Shown: positions 35,197 through 44,854, counted from the stretch's first letter. The stretch is DNA of 64,000 nt from Paenimyroides ummariense (GCF_900115115.1 NZ_FOVI01000011.1:1-64000), one strand, 5' to 3'. The notes: generated by a model not told the origin, from the sequence alone. Numbers and translations are program-made.

Positions 35197-36255
35197 TTAT
35201 TTAATGATTTGAACAGCAGTGCCGTTAGCTAAATTTATTTGACCCGAAGTGATTACTTGTGTTCCTTTTTCGATTCCTGAAATTACTTCGATCTTATCTC
35301 CAAAAGTTCTACCTGCAACAACTTTAGTTAACGCCGCTTTACCATCTTTGTGAACAAAAACCTGGCTGCTGCTTACACTTCCAACAAACGCTGTACGCGG
35401 AATGGTTAAAACGTTTGCCATTTGGCTGTTTCCAAAATACGCGTTACCATACATACCAGCTTTTAAATCGTTGGCAGAATTGTTTTGAATTTCTAATTCA
35501 ACCGGGAAATTTAAACTTTCGTCTGCTTTTGGTGCAATAAATGAAACTTTACCTGTAAATTCTTTATCTGCAACAACCGGTGACTGTACTTTTATAGACT
35601 GACCAATTTTTAAAGAACCAATGTTTTTCTCGTCAACTTTTACCTTTAATTTTAAGGTTGATACATTTACGATTTCGAATAATTCAGTTCCCGGATTAGC
35701 ATAAAAACCAGGTTCTACGCTTTTTTTGTTTACGATACCCGAAAACGATGCTTTAATGTTCACGTCACCCGCATTTAGTTGTGCACTTTGCAGGCTGTTT
35801 TTAGCGTTAACCAATTGCAGCTTCATTTGATCTAACTGTTGTTTGGTTACACCACCTGTTGCATAAGCACTTTCAAAACGAGCCACTTCTGCTTTCGCAT
35901 TATTGTAATTTGCCTGCGCATTGCTAAGATTTACATTTTGCTGATCTGCCTTAATAACCGCTAATGTTTGTCCGGCACTAACGCGAGATCCTTCAGAAAC
36001 TAAAACGCGCGTTACTCTTCCCGGAACTTCGGTCGAAATTTTAACCTCTTGTTTAGGAACAAATACTCCGTTTGCAATGTATTCTCCGCTTACATCATTA
36101 AAATCGGCTGTTTCTACACGTACTGCAACAGCACTATTTTTTTGTGCAACAACCGCAGTTTCTGCTTCGTTCTTTTCTTGGTTTTTATTTAAAACGAACA
36201 TAATTCCTGCTAATGCTGCAATGATTACGATTCCTGTTATGATAACTTTTTTCAT
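35197..36255 (-). CDS. RND efflux periplasmic adaptor subunit (membrane fusion protein)
   Basis: 352 residues. An N-terminal membrane anchor (about 6-22) is followed by the split lipoyl/barrel-sandwich domain (GEYIANGVFVPKQEVKISTEVPGRVTRVLVSEGSRVSAGQTLAVI), an alpha-helical hairpin (about 110-160) and the second lipoyl half (NIKASFSGIVNKKSVEPGFYANPG). The beta-barrel and membrane-proximal domains end at NLANGTAVQIIK. This is the HlyD/AcrA-type bridge between the permease and TolC in the periplasm. It starts 19 bases after tolC ends, and all pump genes share one strand. Confidence 0.95.
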   Translation of the reverse strand: MKKVIITGIVIIAALAGIMFVLNKNQEKNEAETAVVAQKNSAVAVRVETADFNDVSGEYIANGVFVPKQEVKISTEVPGRVTRVLVSEGSRVSAGQTLAVIKADQQNVNLSNAQANYNNAKAEVARFESAYATGGVTKQQLDQMKLQLVNAKNSLQSAQLNAGDVNIKASFSGIVNKKSVEPGFYANPGTELFEIVNVSTLKLKVKVDEKNIGSLKIGQSIKVQSPVVADKEFTGKVSFIAPKADESLNFPVELEIQNNSANDLKAGMYGNAYFGNSQMANVLTIPRTAFVGSVSSSQVFVHKDGKAALTKVVAGRTFGDKIEVISGIEKGTQVITSGQINLANGTAVQIIK

Positions 36256-36274
36256 CTTTAATATGCAATTAGTT

Positions 36275-37597
36275 TTATTCTTGTGTTAATGATTTTAATT
36301 CTCCTTTTGCCTTAATTAACGCTATTTCGGCAACTTTATAATCTAGTAAAGCATTGGTGTGGTTGTTTTGTGCGTCGGCATACTGCGTTTCTGCATCTAA
36401 CAAATCGGTTAAGGTTGCCAAACCAAATTTGTAATTGTTTTCTATGTTTGTTAATACTTCTTTTGCCAAATTCACATTCTCTTTTTGGATGTTCAATGTA
36501 ATTAAAGAGTTGTTTAACTGTGTTACGGCATTTTTAAGTTCTAAATCTAATCCTAAACGAGTATCGCGTTTGTCTGCTTCTAATTTTTCAATATCAATCT
36601 GTGCTTGTCTAACTTTCGCTTTAACAGATCCACCATTGAAAATAGGTATGTTTAAATTTAAACCTATTGCAGAAGCTCCTGACCAATACACGCCATCTGC
36701 CGGTTTAGCAAACCAAGGAAGTACTTGTCCAAATCCATTGTATCCAAAATTAGCGTTCATACTTAAGCTTGGATATGCTTGTGCCTCAATTGCTTTTTTA
36801 TTTAATGCTAATAATTCGCCTTGTTTTTCCAATAACAAAATTTCGGTTCTGTTTTCAATGTTTACAGATTCATCAACTAATGCGTGTTTGGTAACTTCAA
36901 AAGTATTCTCAGGCAATTCAATGTCTTGGTTCATATCCATACCTATTAAATACTTTAATGCATTTTCTTGCAATTGTAGTGCGTTTATAGTTTGTTGGCG
37001 GTTACTTTTTAAGTTGTTTAGGCTAACTTCAATTCGATCTAAATCTATCTTTTTTGCCAAACCATTATCAAACAAACTTTTAATAACATCACGAACACGG
37101 CTTGTATTGTCGATCGTTTTATCGATTGTAGTCAATTGCGATTCTGTTTTGTAAGCTTCGTAATAGCTGTTCGCAACTTTCTCGATAACCTGTTCTTCTG
37201 TTAACTGCGCGTTTATTTTGTAAAACTCACGTGTGCTTTTTGCTGCTTTTAAGCCTGTAAACACCGCCTGATTAAATATTTGCTGATTTAAAGAAACTGT
37301 TGCGTTTGACTGCCAAGGTGTTCCCATTTGAATAACCTGAACCTGATCTCCCATTACCAATGCCATTTGAGGAATGATAGCATTATAGGTTAAACCACCT
37401 GTTGCACTGATTTGAGGTAAAGCATTAGCACGTACTTCATCTATCTGGTATTCACTGTTTTGTACATCTAGACGCGCTTTTACAGCTTCTGCTTTATTTT
37501 GCAAAGCGTAATTAACCGCATCTTTAAGCGTTAACCGTTCTTGTGCCTGGGCAAAGAATCCTAAAAACGCTAATAAAATTGAAATTCTATATTTCAT
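36275..37597 (-). CDS. TolC family outer-membrane channel
   Basis: 440 residues with a signal peptide (cleavage after FFAQA). Two repeated outer-membrane-efflux-protein domains (about 25-215 and 235-430) have the long coiled-coil helices of TolC (ELKNAVTQLNNSLITLNIQKENVNLAKEV) and the FGLATLTDLLDAETQYADAQNNH segment seen in OEP domains. It forms the trimeric exit duct of the pump. Its start is only 6 bases after the tetR stop codon, showing tight co-transcription with the regulator. Confidence 0.95.
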   Translation of the reverse strand: MKYRISILLAFLGFFAQAQERLTLKDAVNYALQNKAEAVKARLDVQNSEYQIDEVRANALPQISATGGLTYNAIIPQMALVMGDQVQVIQMGTPWQSNATVSLNQQIFNQAVFTGLKAAKSTREFYKINAQLTEEQVIEKVANSYYEAYKTESQLTTIDKTIDNTSRVRDVIKSLFDNGLAKKIDLDRIEVSLNNLKSNRQQTINALQLQENALKYLIGMDMNQDIELPENTFEVTKHALVDESVNIENRTEILLLEKQGELLALNKKAIEAQAYPSLSMNANFGYNGFGQVLPWFAKPADGVYWSGASAIGLNLNIPIFNGGSVKAKVRQAQIDIEKLEADKRDTRLGLDLELKNAVTQLNNSLITLNIQKENVNLAKEVLTNIENNYKFGLATLTDLLDAETQYADAQNNHTNALLDYKVAEIALIKAKGELKSLTQE

Positions 37598-37603
37598 TGC
37601 TAT

Positions 37604-38212
37604 TTATGATTTTTGTAATAATTGTTCTAATATTTCTAAACCTTTCGGGGTAACTATTCCTCTTAAATGATATTCCAATAATTTGTAATTTAATTCTTCT
37701 AAAGATTGAGTGCTTTGTAGGTTGATAAAAATTTCATCGTTAAAAAAAGCAGTTGTACTTGCAAAGAAGATTTTTCCTACAAAATCAATATCAATATCAC
37801 TTCGGTAATAACCTTGTTCAACGCCGTCTCTTAAGTTTCGAAGAATTGTAAAATCGTAATTTTCATGTTTTTTTTGCTGGATACGTTCAGCTAGTTTCGG
37901 GTAATATTTGTTAAACTGATATATAGTACTCGCTTGAATATTCTGCCCGAACAAATCGCCTAAGCAGCTTTTCATTTCAAAATGCTCATGAATTGGTGTT
38001 TCGCAATTGCCTGCAATACTTTCCATTTTATCGGTTGCAGATTTAAAAACATAATCAACGGTTGCTTTTACCAATTCATCTTTCGCAGAAAAATGCTGAT
38101 AAATCGTTTTTTTTGATATTCCCAATTCTTTAGCAATATCATCCATAGTAACAGCTTTAAAGCCATTTTTAATGAATAATTCTAAAGATTTTTTTAATAC
38201 AGTCTCTTTCAT
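37604..38212 (-). CDS. TetR/AcrR family transcriptional repressor of the RND pump
   Basis: 202 residues. The N-terminal TetR helix-turn-helix (about 7-53) reads LELFIKNGFKAVTMDDIAKELGISKKTIYQHFSAKDELV, the family signature. The remaining 145 residues form the helical ligand-binding/dimer domain, with two Cys (about 69 and 84). It is first gene of the operon and so probably represses its own transcription and that of the pump. A palindromic three-box operator with the promoter embedded in it lies directly upstream (38219-38270). Inducer unknown; presumably a pump substrate. Confidence 0.95.
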   Translation of the reverse strand: MKETVLKKSLELFIKNGFKAVTMDDIAKELGISKKTIYQHFSAKDELVKATVDYVFKSATDKMESIAGNCETPIHEHFEMKSCLGDLFGQNIQASTIYQFNKYYPKLAERIQQKKHENYDFTILRNLRDGVEQGYYRSDIDIDFVGKIFFASTTAFFNDEIFINLQSTQSLEELNYKLLEYHLRGIVTPKGLEILEQLLQKS

Positions 38213-38218
38213 TCAGTC

Positions 38219-38270
38219 AAAAAGTTTCGGCAAATGTACGTAGGAAACTTTTAATACCAAAAAAGTTTCC
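38219..38270 (-). promoter_or_regulatory. Promoter with overlapping palindromic TetR operator
   Basis: Three copies of AAAAGTTTC in alternating orientation: box A AAAAGTTTC (38220-38228), box B GGAAACTTTT (38243-38252) and box C AAAAGTTTCC (38261-38270). B and C form a perfect inverted repeat with 10-base arms and an 8-base centre. The minus-strand promoter is TTG (complement of 38258-38260), 19 bases, TACATTTG (complement of 38231-38238), so the -7 box lies between A and B and the -33 between B and C. Binding of TetR would block RNA polymerase. The polyprenyl synthase promoter lies 41 bases to the right and might also be affected. Confidence 0.8.
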
Positions 38271-38310
38271 AAAGTTTTTTTTAAAATTTTATTTACATGA
38301 TTAATTAGCT

Positions 38311-38318
38311 TACATTTG
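38311..38318 (+). promoter_or_regulatory. Putative -7 box of polyprenyl synthase promoter
   Basis: TACATTTG fits TAnnTTTG and lies 28 bases before the start codon. The -33 element is unclear. Confidence 0.5.
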
Positions 38319-38346
38319 TATTGTTGAAACGAAGTTTATACCTTTT

Positions 38347-39318
38347 ATGAATAATTTCATTGAATACAAAAGCGCTGTTGCCGATTATATAAATCAAATT
38401 AATTTTACGAAAGAACCAAAGGAACTTTACGAACCAATAGGTTATATTGCCAATTTAGGTGGTAAACGTTTGCGTCCGTTACTTACCCTTTTTGCAGCCG
38501 AAGTTTTTGGTGCCAAATTTAACGATGCCATCCATGCGGCAGTTGCTATTGAACTGTTTCATAATTTTTCGTTGATTCATGATGATATTATGGACGAAGC
38601 GCCTTTACGAAGAGGTAATAAAACTGTTCATGAAAAATGGAATTTGAATACCGGAATTTTATCGGGCGATGCCATGTTGATCTTGGCTTATCAGTATTTC
38701 GAGAATTACGAACCTGCGATTTTTAAGGATCTTGCAAAGTTGTTCAGTAAAACGGCATTAGAAGTTTGCGAAGGACAACAATTGGATATCAATTTTGAAA
38801 CCCGCAACAACGTTAGTATTCCCGAATACATTAAAATGATTGAATACAAAACGGCGGTTTTAGTTGGTGCTGCTTTAGAAATGGGAGCTATTGTTGCAAA
38901 AACTACCGAAAATAATAAGGTTGCGATTTATAATTTTGGTCGAGATTTAGGAATTGCCTTTCAGTTGCAAGATGATTATTTAGATGCTTTTGGAGAAACG
39001 GCAACTTTTGGAAAACAAATTGGCGGTGATATTTTAGAGAATAAAAAAACCTATTTGTATTTAAGATCTTTAGAAAATGCTTCGCCTGCTGATAAAACCG
39101 AATTGTTAAACTGGTTTTCATCAAAAGAGGGTGGTCAAGAAAAAATTGAAGCTGTTAAATCGTTATTCGAAAAAACAAATGCTACAAGCGATACCCAACG
39201 TTTAATTGAAGAATATACACAGAAAGCATTATTACAATTAGAAGCATTAGAAATTCCTTTTCATTTTAAAGAAGAACTAAAAGAATTTGCTTTATCATTA
39301 ATGAGCAGAACCGTATAA
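38347..39318 (+). CDS. Polyprenyl diphosphate synthase
   Basis: 323 residues of the trans-isoprenyl diphosphate synthase family, which condenses isopentenyl units for quinone or other isoprenoids in the cytoplasm. The first Asp-rich motif is DDIMD at 79-83 and the second DDYLD at 209-213; GGKRLRPLL (38-46) binds the homoallylic substrate. Phe74, five residues before the first motif, is a position that limits chain length in characterised homologues, so a product no longer than C20 is suggested, but this is weak evidence. It is transcribed divergently from tetR and closed by a terminator. Confidence 0.94.
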   Translation: MNNFIEYKSAVADYINQINFTKEPKELYEPIGYIANLGGKRLRPLLTLFAAEVFGAKFNDAIHAAVAIELFHNFSLIHDDIMDEAPLRRGNKTVHEKWNLNTGILSGDAMLILAYQYFENYEPAIFKDLAKLFSKTALEVCEGQQLDINFETRNNVSIPEYIKMIEYKTAVLVGAALEMGAIVAKTTENNKVAIYNFGRDLGIAFQLQDDYLDAFGETATFGKQIGGDILENKKTYLYLRSLENASPADKTELLNWFSSKEGGQEKIEAVKSLFEKTNATSDTQRLIEEYTQKALLQLEALEIPFHFKEELKEFALSLMSRTV

Positions 39319-39320
39319 AT

Positions 39321-39353
39321 GAAAAAACCGAAACTTTTGTTTCGGTTTTTTAT
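39321..39353. terminator. Terminator after polyprenyl synthase
   Basis: The stem AACCGAAAC / GTTTCGGTT around 39326-39346 with A and T runs on both sides. It is convergent with the gene at 39370. Confidence 0.85.
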
Positions 39354-39369
39354 GTCAATATATATCATT

Positions 39370-39915
39370 CTAAAAGAAAACGCGGATAAAAGGCATCCAA
39401 GCCTGATTATAAACTAAGTCACCTTCTTTATATAAAACATTGTAACGAACCCCAATTGTTACATTACCTTCGGTATAACCAGCTCCTAAAAACAAAGCAG
39501 TGTTCCAAAAGTTACTTTTTAAATTACCGTTAAAATTGTTTATATCATTTTCAAACCACGTATTATTTACACGTAATTGTTCCAATTCTGCAGAAAGTTG
39601 AATCATTTCTGCCGGACTGTAAATTCCCAAAATATTCGCACCGTACGATGTACTTTCATAAAAACCTTTCGATTTCATATAATTAAACTGCAATCCCAAA
39701 CCAGCCGAAAATTGTTCGGTAATTGGCTTTAAAGCCATGGGCGAAACCGAAATGTTGGTAAAACCGCTGCCAAAAGCCAAACCTAATCCGCCACCAAATT
39801 GCATATCGCTAAAAAAAGTAGTGGTGCGTGGTGTGTAGGTGTCCTGATTTTCTTGTGCAAACGAATTAAATCCTATTAAAAAGCAAGTTGTAACTGTGTA
39901 AAATATTTTTTTCAT
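39370..39915 (-). CDS. Small outer-membrane beta-barrel-like protein
   Basis: 181 residues with a signal peptide (cleavage near NSFAQEN). The mature chain has alternating hydrophobic strands (FGGGLGLAFGSGFTNISVSP, FSAGLGLQFNYM, NTALFLGAGYTEGNVTIGVRYNVLY) and ends in an aromatic residue (FIRVFF), as expected for an outer-membrane barrel of about eight strands. It resembles the outer-membrane beta-barrel (OmpA/OprF-like N-terminal) families of Bacteroidota, but no specific name is justified. A single gene; the 332 bases upstream contain no other gene. Confidence 0.75.
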   Translation of the reverse strand: MKKIFYTVTTCFLIGFNSFAQENQDTYTPRTTTFFSDMQFGGGLGLAFGSGFTNISVSPMALKPITEQFSAGLGLQFNYMKSKGFYESTSYGANILGIYSPAEMIQLSAELEQLRVNNTWFENDINNFNGNLKSNFWNTALFLGAGYTEGNVTIGVRYNVLYKEGDLVYNQAWMPFIRVFF

Positions 39916-40247
39916 AAGGGAATCAAATTTTCGCTAAGATATTAATTAAACAGTTAAATGTATCTTAATTGTTAAAATAGTGCATCAATTACTAAAAAGA
40001 AACCCACTGCGAATAATGAAAAAATAAATTTAAAAAAGAACAATAAACAATAAAGTTCGTAAAAATAAAGCAATTAAAAACGGTATCCGTAAAAAACTAT
40101 TTTATAAGCACATACTATAAAAATCTAAAAATAAAATTCGCGTAAAAAATAAAGTATAAAACTATTTAAAATGTTGTAATATTAATTGAAACTGTTGTAT
40201 TTTTGTGAAAATTTTTTAACAAAAAAAAGAGTCATTAGACAAATATT
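39916..40247. other. A-rich intergenic region with sucA promoter
   Basis: 332 bases between divergent genes, very A-rich on the plus strand. The right end carries the sucA promoter (40174-40205). On the minus strand a 33-codon hydrophobic frame begins with TTG (40073-39972) and ends FAVGFFLVIDALF. Lacking a ribosome site and lying in low-complexity DNA, it is not called a gene. No RNA gene or repeat was recognised. Confidence 0.5.
40174..40205 (+). promoter_or_regulatory. Promoter of sucA-sucB
   Basis: TTG (40174-40176), a 21-base spacer and TATTTTTG (40198-40205), matching TTG-N19-21-TAnnTTTG, 42 bases before the sucA start. Confidence 0.75.
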
Positions 40248-43013
40248 ATGGATAGGTTTTCCTTTTTAAACGCTGCACATACCTCATTTTTTGCCGATTT
40301 ATACGATCAGTACCTAACAAGTCCTGACAGTGTTGAACCAAGTTGGAGAAGTTTTTTTCAGGGGTTCGATTTTGCAAATGAGTACAATGGCAGCCCGGTA
40401 GAACAATTATCAAATGCATACCAAAGTTCTGGCGAATCGGCAGTTATAACTGATTCGGTTAAAAAAGAATTTGCGGTTTTAAAGTTGATCGATGCTTACA
40501 GAACACACGGTCACTTACTTACAAAAACAAATCCTCTAATTGAAAAAACGGGTGAAGCTCCCGATTTTTCTATCGAAAAATTTGGTCTTACACAGGCCGA
40601 TTTAAACGTTACTTTTGATGCTGCACAAAGCATTCACTTACCAAAAAGTACCTTACAGCAAATTATAGCTCATTTAGAAAATACCTATTGCACTACTTTG
40701 GGTATTGAATATATGTATATCCCAAGCGAAGAAAAAATTCAGTGGATATCTAAATATGTAGAATCTAAAGTTTCAGATTTAACTACAGACCAGCAAAAAC
40801 ATATATTAGAAAAACTGGTTCAGGCTGCGGCTTTCGAGAATTTCTTCCATACAAAATATGTTGGTCAGAAACGTTTTTCGTTAGAAGGGTTAGAAGCTAC
40901 CATTCCTGCATTAGATGCAATGATAGACGCTGCCGGAACTGCCGGTGTAGAAGATGTTGTAATTGGAATGGCGCACCGCGGACGCTTGAATATTTTGGCA
41001 AACGTAATGCAAAAACCTGCCAAGAAAATTTTTACGGAATTCGACGGGAAAGATTATGCCGATGTTGCCGATACGTTTGATGGCGATGTAAAATACCATT
41101 TAGGATACACATCGGAACGCGAAACACGTTCAGGAAATAAAATTACTTTAAATTTAGCACCAAACCCTTCGCATTTAGAAACTGTTGGAGCAGTTATTGA
41201 AGGTGTTGTACGTGCAAAACAAGATAAATTATACGCAGACGATTTTTCTAAAGTTTTACCGGTTGCCTTACACGGTGATGCTGCAGTAGCAGGGCAGGGT
41301 ATTGTGTACGAAATTGTTCAAATGAGCAAATTACGCGCTTACCAAACAGCCGGAACCATTCACGTAGTTTTAAACAATCAGGTTGGTTTTACAACAAGTT
41401 ATAAAGATGCACGTTCGGGCGTTTATTCTACCGATATTGCAAAAGTTGTTGCTGCACCGGTTGTACACGTAAATGCAGATGATACCGAAGCAGCGGTTAA
41501 AGCCATGTTGTTTGCTTTGGCTTACCGTATGGAATTTAAGGAAGATGTTTTTGTTGATTTGGTTGGATACCGTAAATACGGACATAACGAAGGTGATGAA
41601 CCTCGTTTTACACAGCCAATTTTATACAAATTGATCTCTAAACACCAAAATGCACGCAACATTTACAACGCTCGATTAATTGAAAATAAAGTGATCGAAG
41701 AGGGGTATGTTGGATCTTTAGAAGATAAATACAAAGCTGTTTTAGAAGAAAACCTGGCTGAAGCTAAAGAAACCGAAAAAGCAATTGTGATTCCATTCAT
41801 GCAGAAAGAGTGGGAAGGATATCACATTGCAGATGTTAACCGCATGTTGCAAACGTATGATACCAAAGTATCACGCGAAATGTTAGACGATGTAGCACCG
41901 GCATTAACCGCGTTACCTACCGATAAAAAATTTATAAGCAAAGTATCAAAATTAATAAAAGACCGTTACACCATGTACTATGAAACCAATCGTTTAGATT
42001 GGGCAATGGGCGAATTATTGGCGTACGGTACATTAATTTCAGAAGGATATGATGTGCGTTTTTCAGGACAAGATGTTCAGCGCGGAACGTTTTCGCACCG
42101 CCATGCCGTTGTTAAAACAGAAGATACAGAATACGAATATGTGCCTTTAAACAACATAAAATCGCAAAACGGACAAATGCGTATTTACAACTCGCATTTA
42201 TCAGAATATGCTGTTTTAGGTTTTGAATACGGATATGCAATGGCAAATCCAAAAGCATTAACCATTTGGGAAGCACAGTTCGGAGATTTCTCTAACGGCG
42301 CTCAAATTATGATCGACCAATATATCGCTGCTGGCGAAGATAAATGGGGCAACCAAAACGGAATTGTTATGTTATTGCCACATGGTTACGAACACCAAGG
42401 AGCTGAACATTCATCAGCACGTTTAGAGCGTTACTTGCAACTTTGTGCAAACCACAATATGTATGTAGCAAACTGTACAACGCCAGCAAACCATTTCCAT
42501 ATGTTGCGCAGACAAATGGTTACTGATTTTAGAAAACCATTGGTAATTATGTCGCCAAAATCATTGTTGCGTCACCCGGAAGCTACTTCAACTATAGAAG
42601 AATTAACAAACGGATCGTTCCAAACAATTGTAGATGATCCAAAGGTTCAAGATAAATCGGCAGTAAAAACACTGGTTTTTGTTTCAGGTAAATTCTATTA
42701 CGATTTGCAGGCAGAAAAAGAAAATTTAGGCAGAAACGATGTTGCTTTTGTAAGATTAGAACAATTGTTTCCGTTAGATAACGATAAATTAAAAGAAGTA
42801 ATAGCTTCGTACCCGAATGTTGATGATTACGTTTGGGCACAAGAAGAACCTAAAAACATGGGCGCTTACGGTTATATGCTAATGAATTTCGATTTGGTTA
42901 AATTCCGTTTGGCATCACCAGCACCAGCAGCTGCACCGGCAGCAGGTTCATCAGTTCGATCTAAAGCAAGATATGCAAAAGCAATTGCTAAAGTATTCGG
43001 TAAAAATTTATAA
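40248..43013 (+). CDS. sucA: 2-Oxoglutarate dehydrogenase E1 component
   Basis: 921 residues; thiamine-diphosphate-dependent decarboxylase of the TCA cycle, converting 2-oxoglutarate and passing the succinyl group to E2. The N-terminal peptide FLNAAHTSFFADLYDQYLTSPDSVEPSWRSFFQGF is the E1o lipoyl-domain-contact region. GMAHRGRLNILANVMQKP and the ThDP-binding segment LHGDAAVAGQGIVYEIVQMS to LNNQVGFTTS follow; the C-terminal transketolase part has GQDVQRGTFSHRHAVV. Length is close to E. coli SucA (933). It is followed after 47 bases by sucB; lpd is not in the window. Confidence 0.98.
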   Translation: MDRFSFLNAAHTSFFADLYDQYLTSPDSVEPSWRSFFQGFDFANEYNGSPVEQLSNAYQSSGESAVITDSVKKEFAVLKLIDAYRTHGHLLTKTNPLIEKTGEAPDFSIEKFGLTQADLNVTFDAAQSIHLPKSTLQQIIAHLENTYCTTLGIEYMYIPSEEKIQWISKYVESKVSDLTTDQQKHILEKLVQAAAFENFFHTKYVGQKRFSLEGLEATIPALDAMIDAAGTAGVEDVVIGMAHRGRLNILANVMQKPAKKIFTEFDGKDYADVADTFDGDVKYHLGYTSERETRSGNKITLNLAPNPSHLETVGAVIEGVVRAKQDKLYADDFSKVLPVALHGDAAVAGQGIVYEIVQMSKLRAYQTAGTIHVVLNNQVGFTTSYKDARSGVYSTDIAKVVAAPVVHVNADDTEAAVKAMLFALAYRMEFKEDVFVDLVGYRKYGHNEGDEPRFTQPILYKLISKHQNARNIYNARLIENKVIEEGYVGSLEDKYKAVLEENLAEAKETEKAIVIPFMQKEWEGYHIADVNRMLQTYDTKVSREMLDDVAPALTALPTDKKFISKVSKLIKDRYTMYYETNRLDWAMGELLAYGTLISEGYDVRFSGQDVQRGTFSHRHAVVKTEDTEYEYVPLNNIKSQNGQMRIYNSHLSEYAVLGFEYGYAMANPKALTIWEAQFGDFSNGAQIMIDQYIAAGEDKWGNQNGIVMLLPHGYEHQGAEHSSARLERYLQLCANHNMYVANCTTPANHFHMLRRQMVTDFRKPLVIMSPKSLLRHPEATSTIEELTNGSFQTIVDDPKVQDKSAVKTLVFVSGKFYYDLQAEKENLGRNDVAFVRLEQLFPLDNDKLKEVIASYPNVDDYVWAQEEPKNMGAYGYMLMNFDLVKFRLASPAPAAAPAAGSSVRSKARYAKAIAKVFGKNL

Positions 43014-43060
43014 TTTTAGAAACGCATTTTAAATAAAAACAAAATTAAATTAATATACTC

Positions 43061-44284
43061 ATGAGTATTTTAGAAATGAAAGTTCCTTCGCCAGGAGAGT
43101 CAATCACAGAAGTGGAAATTGCTACTTGGTTAGTAAAAGACGGAGACTATGTAGAGAAAGACCAAGCAATTGCTGAGGTTGATTCTGACAAAGCAACTTT
43201 AGAATTACCTGCTGAAGCTAGTGGTATTATTACTTTAAAAGCAGAAGAAGGTGATGCTGTGGCTGTTGGTCAGGTAGTTTGTTTAATCGATACAGGTGCT
43301 GCAAAACCATCGGGTAGTGCACCAGCTGCTGAAGCTCCAAAAGCCGAAGAGAAAAAAGAAGAAGTTAAAGCTGCTCCGGCTGCTGCATCTGCACCAGCTG
43401 CTACGTATGCAACAGGATCTGCATCGCCGGCTGCTAAAAAAATATTAGACGAGAAAAGCATCGACGCTGCATCTGTTCAAGGTACAGGTAAAGATGGTCG
43501 TGTAACTAAAGAAGACGCGTTAAACGCAACACCTTCAATGGGAACACCAACCGGCGGACCTCGTGGAACAGAGCGTAAAAAAATGTCTATGTTACGTAGA
43601 AAAGTAGCAGAGCGTTTGGTTGAAGCTAAAAATACAACAGCGATGTTAACTACTTTTAACGAAGTTAACTTAACCGAAGTAAATAAAATACGTGCCGAAT
43701 TTAAAGATGCGTTTAAAGCAAAACACAATGCATCGTTAGGTTTTATGTCGTTCTTTACAAAAGCGGTAACTCGTGCATTACAGTTGTATCCAGATGTAAA
43801 CTCAATGATCGATGGTCAAGAGCAAATTAAATTTGATTTTGCCGATATTTCAATCGCAGTTTCTGGACCAAAAGGATTAATGGTTCCGGTTGTTCGCAAT
43901 GCAGAATTACTATCTTTCCGTGGTGTTGAAGCAGAAATTAAGCGTTTGGCAACAAGAGCACGTGACGGACAAATTACGGTTGATGAAATGACAGGTGGAA
44001 CTTTTACAATTACTAATGGTGGTGTATTTGGATCTATGTTGTCAACACCTATTATCAACCCACCGCAATCAGGTATTTTGGGAATGCACAACATCATTGA
44101 ACGTCCGGTTGCAGTAGACGGACAAGTGGTTATTGCTCCAATGATGTACATTGCATTATCTTATGACCACAGAATTATCGATGGTCGTGAGTCTGTTGGT
44201 TTCTTGGTAGCTGTTAAAGAAGCTTTAGAAAACCCAATGGAGTTGTTAATGAACAACGATCCTAAAAAAGCTTTAGAACTATAA
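43061..44284 (+). CDS. sucB: 2-Oxoglutarate dehydrogenase E2 (dihydrolipoyl succinyltransferase)
   Basis: 407 residues. A single lipoyl domain (1-77) has the lipoylated Lys44 in VDSDKATLE. An Ala/Pro/Lys-rich linker (about 80-125), a peripheral-subunit-binding domain (about 127-160: [33 protein letters not shown]) and the catalytic acetyltransferase domain (about 180-407) follow. The catalytic motif is [10 protein letters not shown] with His370 and Asp374. [11 protein letters not shown] and the MSTP-like [20 protein letters not shown] are typical of succinyl rather than acetyl E2. Co-transcribed with sucA. Confidence 0.98.
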   Translation: MSILEMKVPSPGESITEVEIATWLVKDGDYVEKDQAIAEVDSDKATLELPAEASGIITLKAEEGDAVAVGQVVCLIDTGAAKPSGSAPAAEAPKAEEKKEEVKAAPAAASAPAATYATGSASPAAKKILDEKSIDAASVQGTGKDGRVTKEDALNATPSMGTPTGGPRGTERKKMSMLRRKVAERLVEAKNTTAMLTTFNEVNLTEVNKIRAEFKDAFKAKHNASLGFMSFFTKAVTRALQLYPDVNSMIDGQEQIKFDFADISIAVSGPKGLMVPVVRNAELLSFRGVEAEIKRLATRARDGQITVDEMTGGTFTITNGGVFGSMLSTPIINPPQSGILGMHNIIERPVAVDGQVVIAPMMYIALSYDHRIIDGRESVGFLVAVKEALENPMELLMNNDPKKALEL

Positions 44285-44307
44285 TATTTTATTGTTTTTA
44301 TATTGCA

Positions 44308-44340
44308 AAAAAGTCTTTCCAATTGGGAAGACTTTTTTTA
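44308..44340 (+). terminator. Terminator after sucB
   Basis: Hairpin around AGTCTTTCC (44312-44320) / GGGAAGACT (44324-44332) with a T-run. It overlaps the end of the minus-strand pseudogene. Confidence 0.85.
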
Positions 44341-44801
44341 TTGAAGCAACTTTTCAATAGTTAAAACATTTTCATCTGTCATCAATCTTTTCTCATTACT
44401 AAAAGAATCGAGATAATTTAACTGCGAACATTCAAAACAAATTTTAAAGATTCCTACGGTTTTATTCTTCTTTTTTAGAATTAAAAAATCACGATAAATA
44501 GGTAAACATTAACTGTTGTCTTTTGTGTTTTGGTTAGATGTTAATACTTGGTGTAATTTTATATAATCAGATTCATTAACTTCTGATTTCACAAATCCAG
44601 ATTCTGTAAATTGATCAATAATTAATGTGTCAGATATATTTTGAATGACTTCTCCAGATAAAATGTCGTTAATATCAATTTTATCAACAGCTAAAGTGTC
44701 TAATTTATAATGAATTAATTCATCAAATTCGGCAGTTTGTAATTGTTTGTCTTTGCAGGAAATCAAACAAAAAATCAAAAGTATAAAGTGTAAATTCTCA
44801 T
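44338..44801 (-). pseudogene. Decayed small lipoprotein gene (frameshift plus internal stop)
   Basis: Three pieces read as one gene on the minus strand. ATG at 44801 gives MRIYTLYF and then a stop. Adding one T to the run complementary to 44777-44780 would continue it as LIFCLISCKDK, a textbook lipoprotein signal. The main frame then runs to a TAA at 44511-44509 (89 codons if counted from TTG 44778). Directly after that stop the same frame stays open for 56 more codons, with protein-like sequence (CLPIYRDFLILKKK, IFKICFECSQLNYLDS) to TAA at 44338. Two lesions argue for a dead gene rather than one sequencing error. The intact product would have been a lipoprotein of about 150 residues; family not named. 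Confidence 0.7.
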
Positions 44802-44854
44802 AATAAATATCAATACTTTAAAACGCTAATTTATAAAAAGTGCTTGCGTTTTCG

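Noticed and set aside
39972-40073. 33-codon hydrophobic frame upstream of sucA on the minus strand
   Set aside because: It starts with TTG, has no ribosome site, and lies in A-rich DNA where hydrophobic frames arise by chance.
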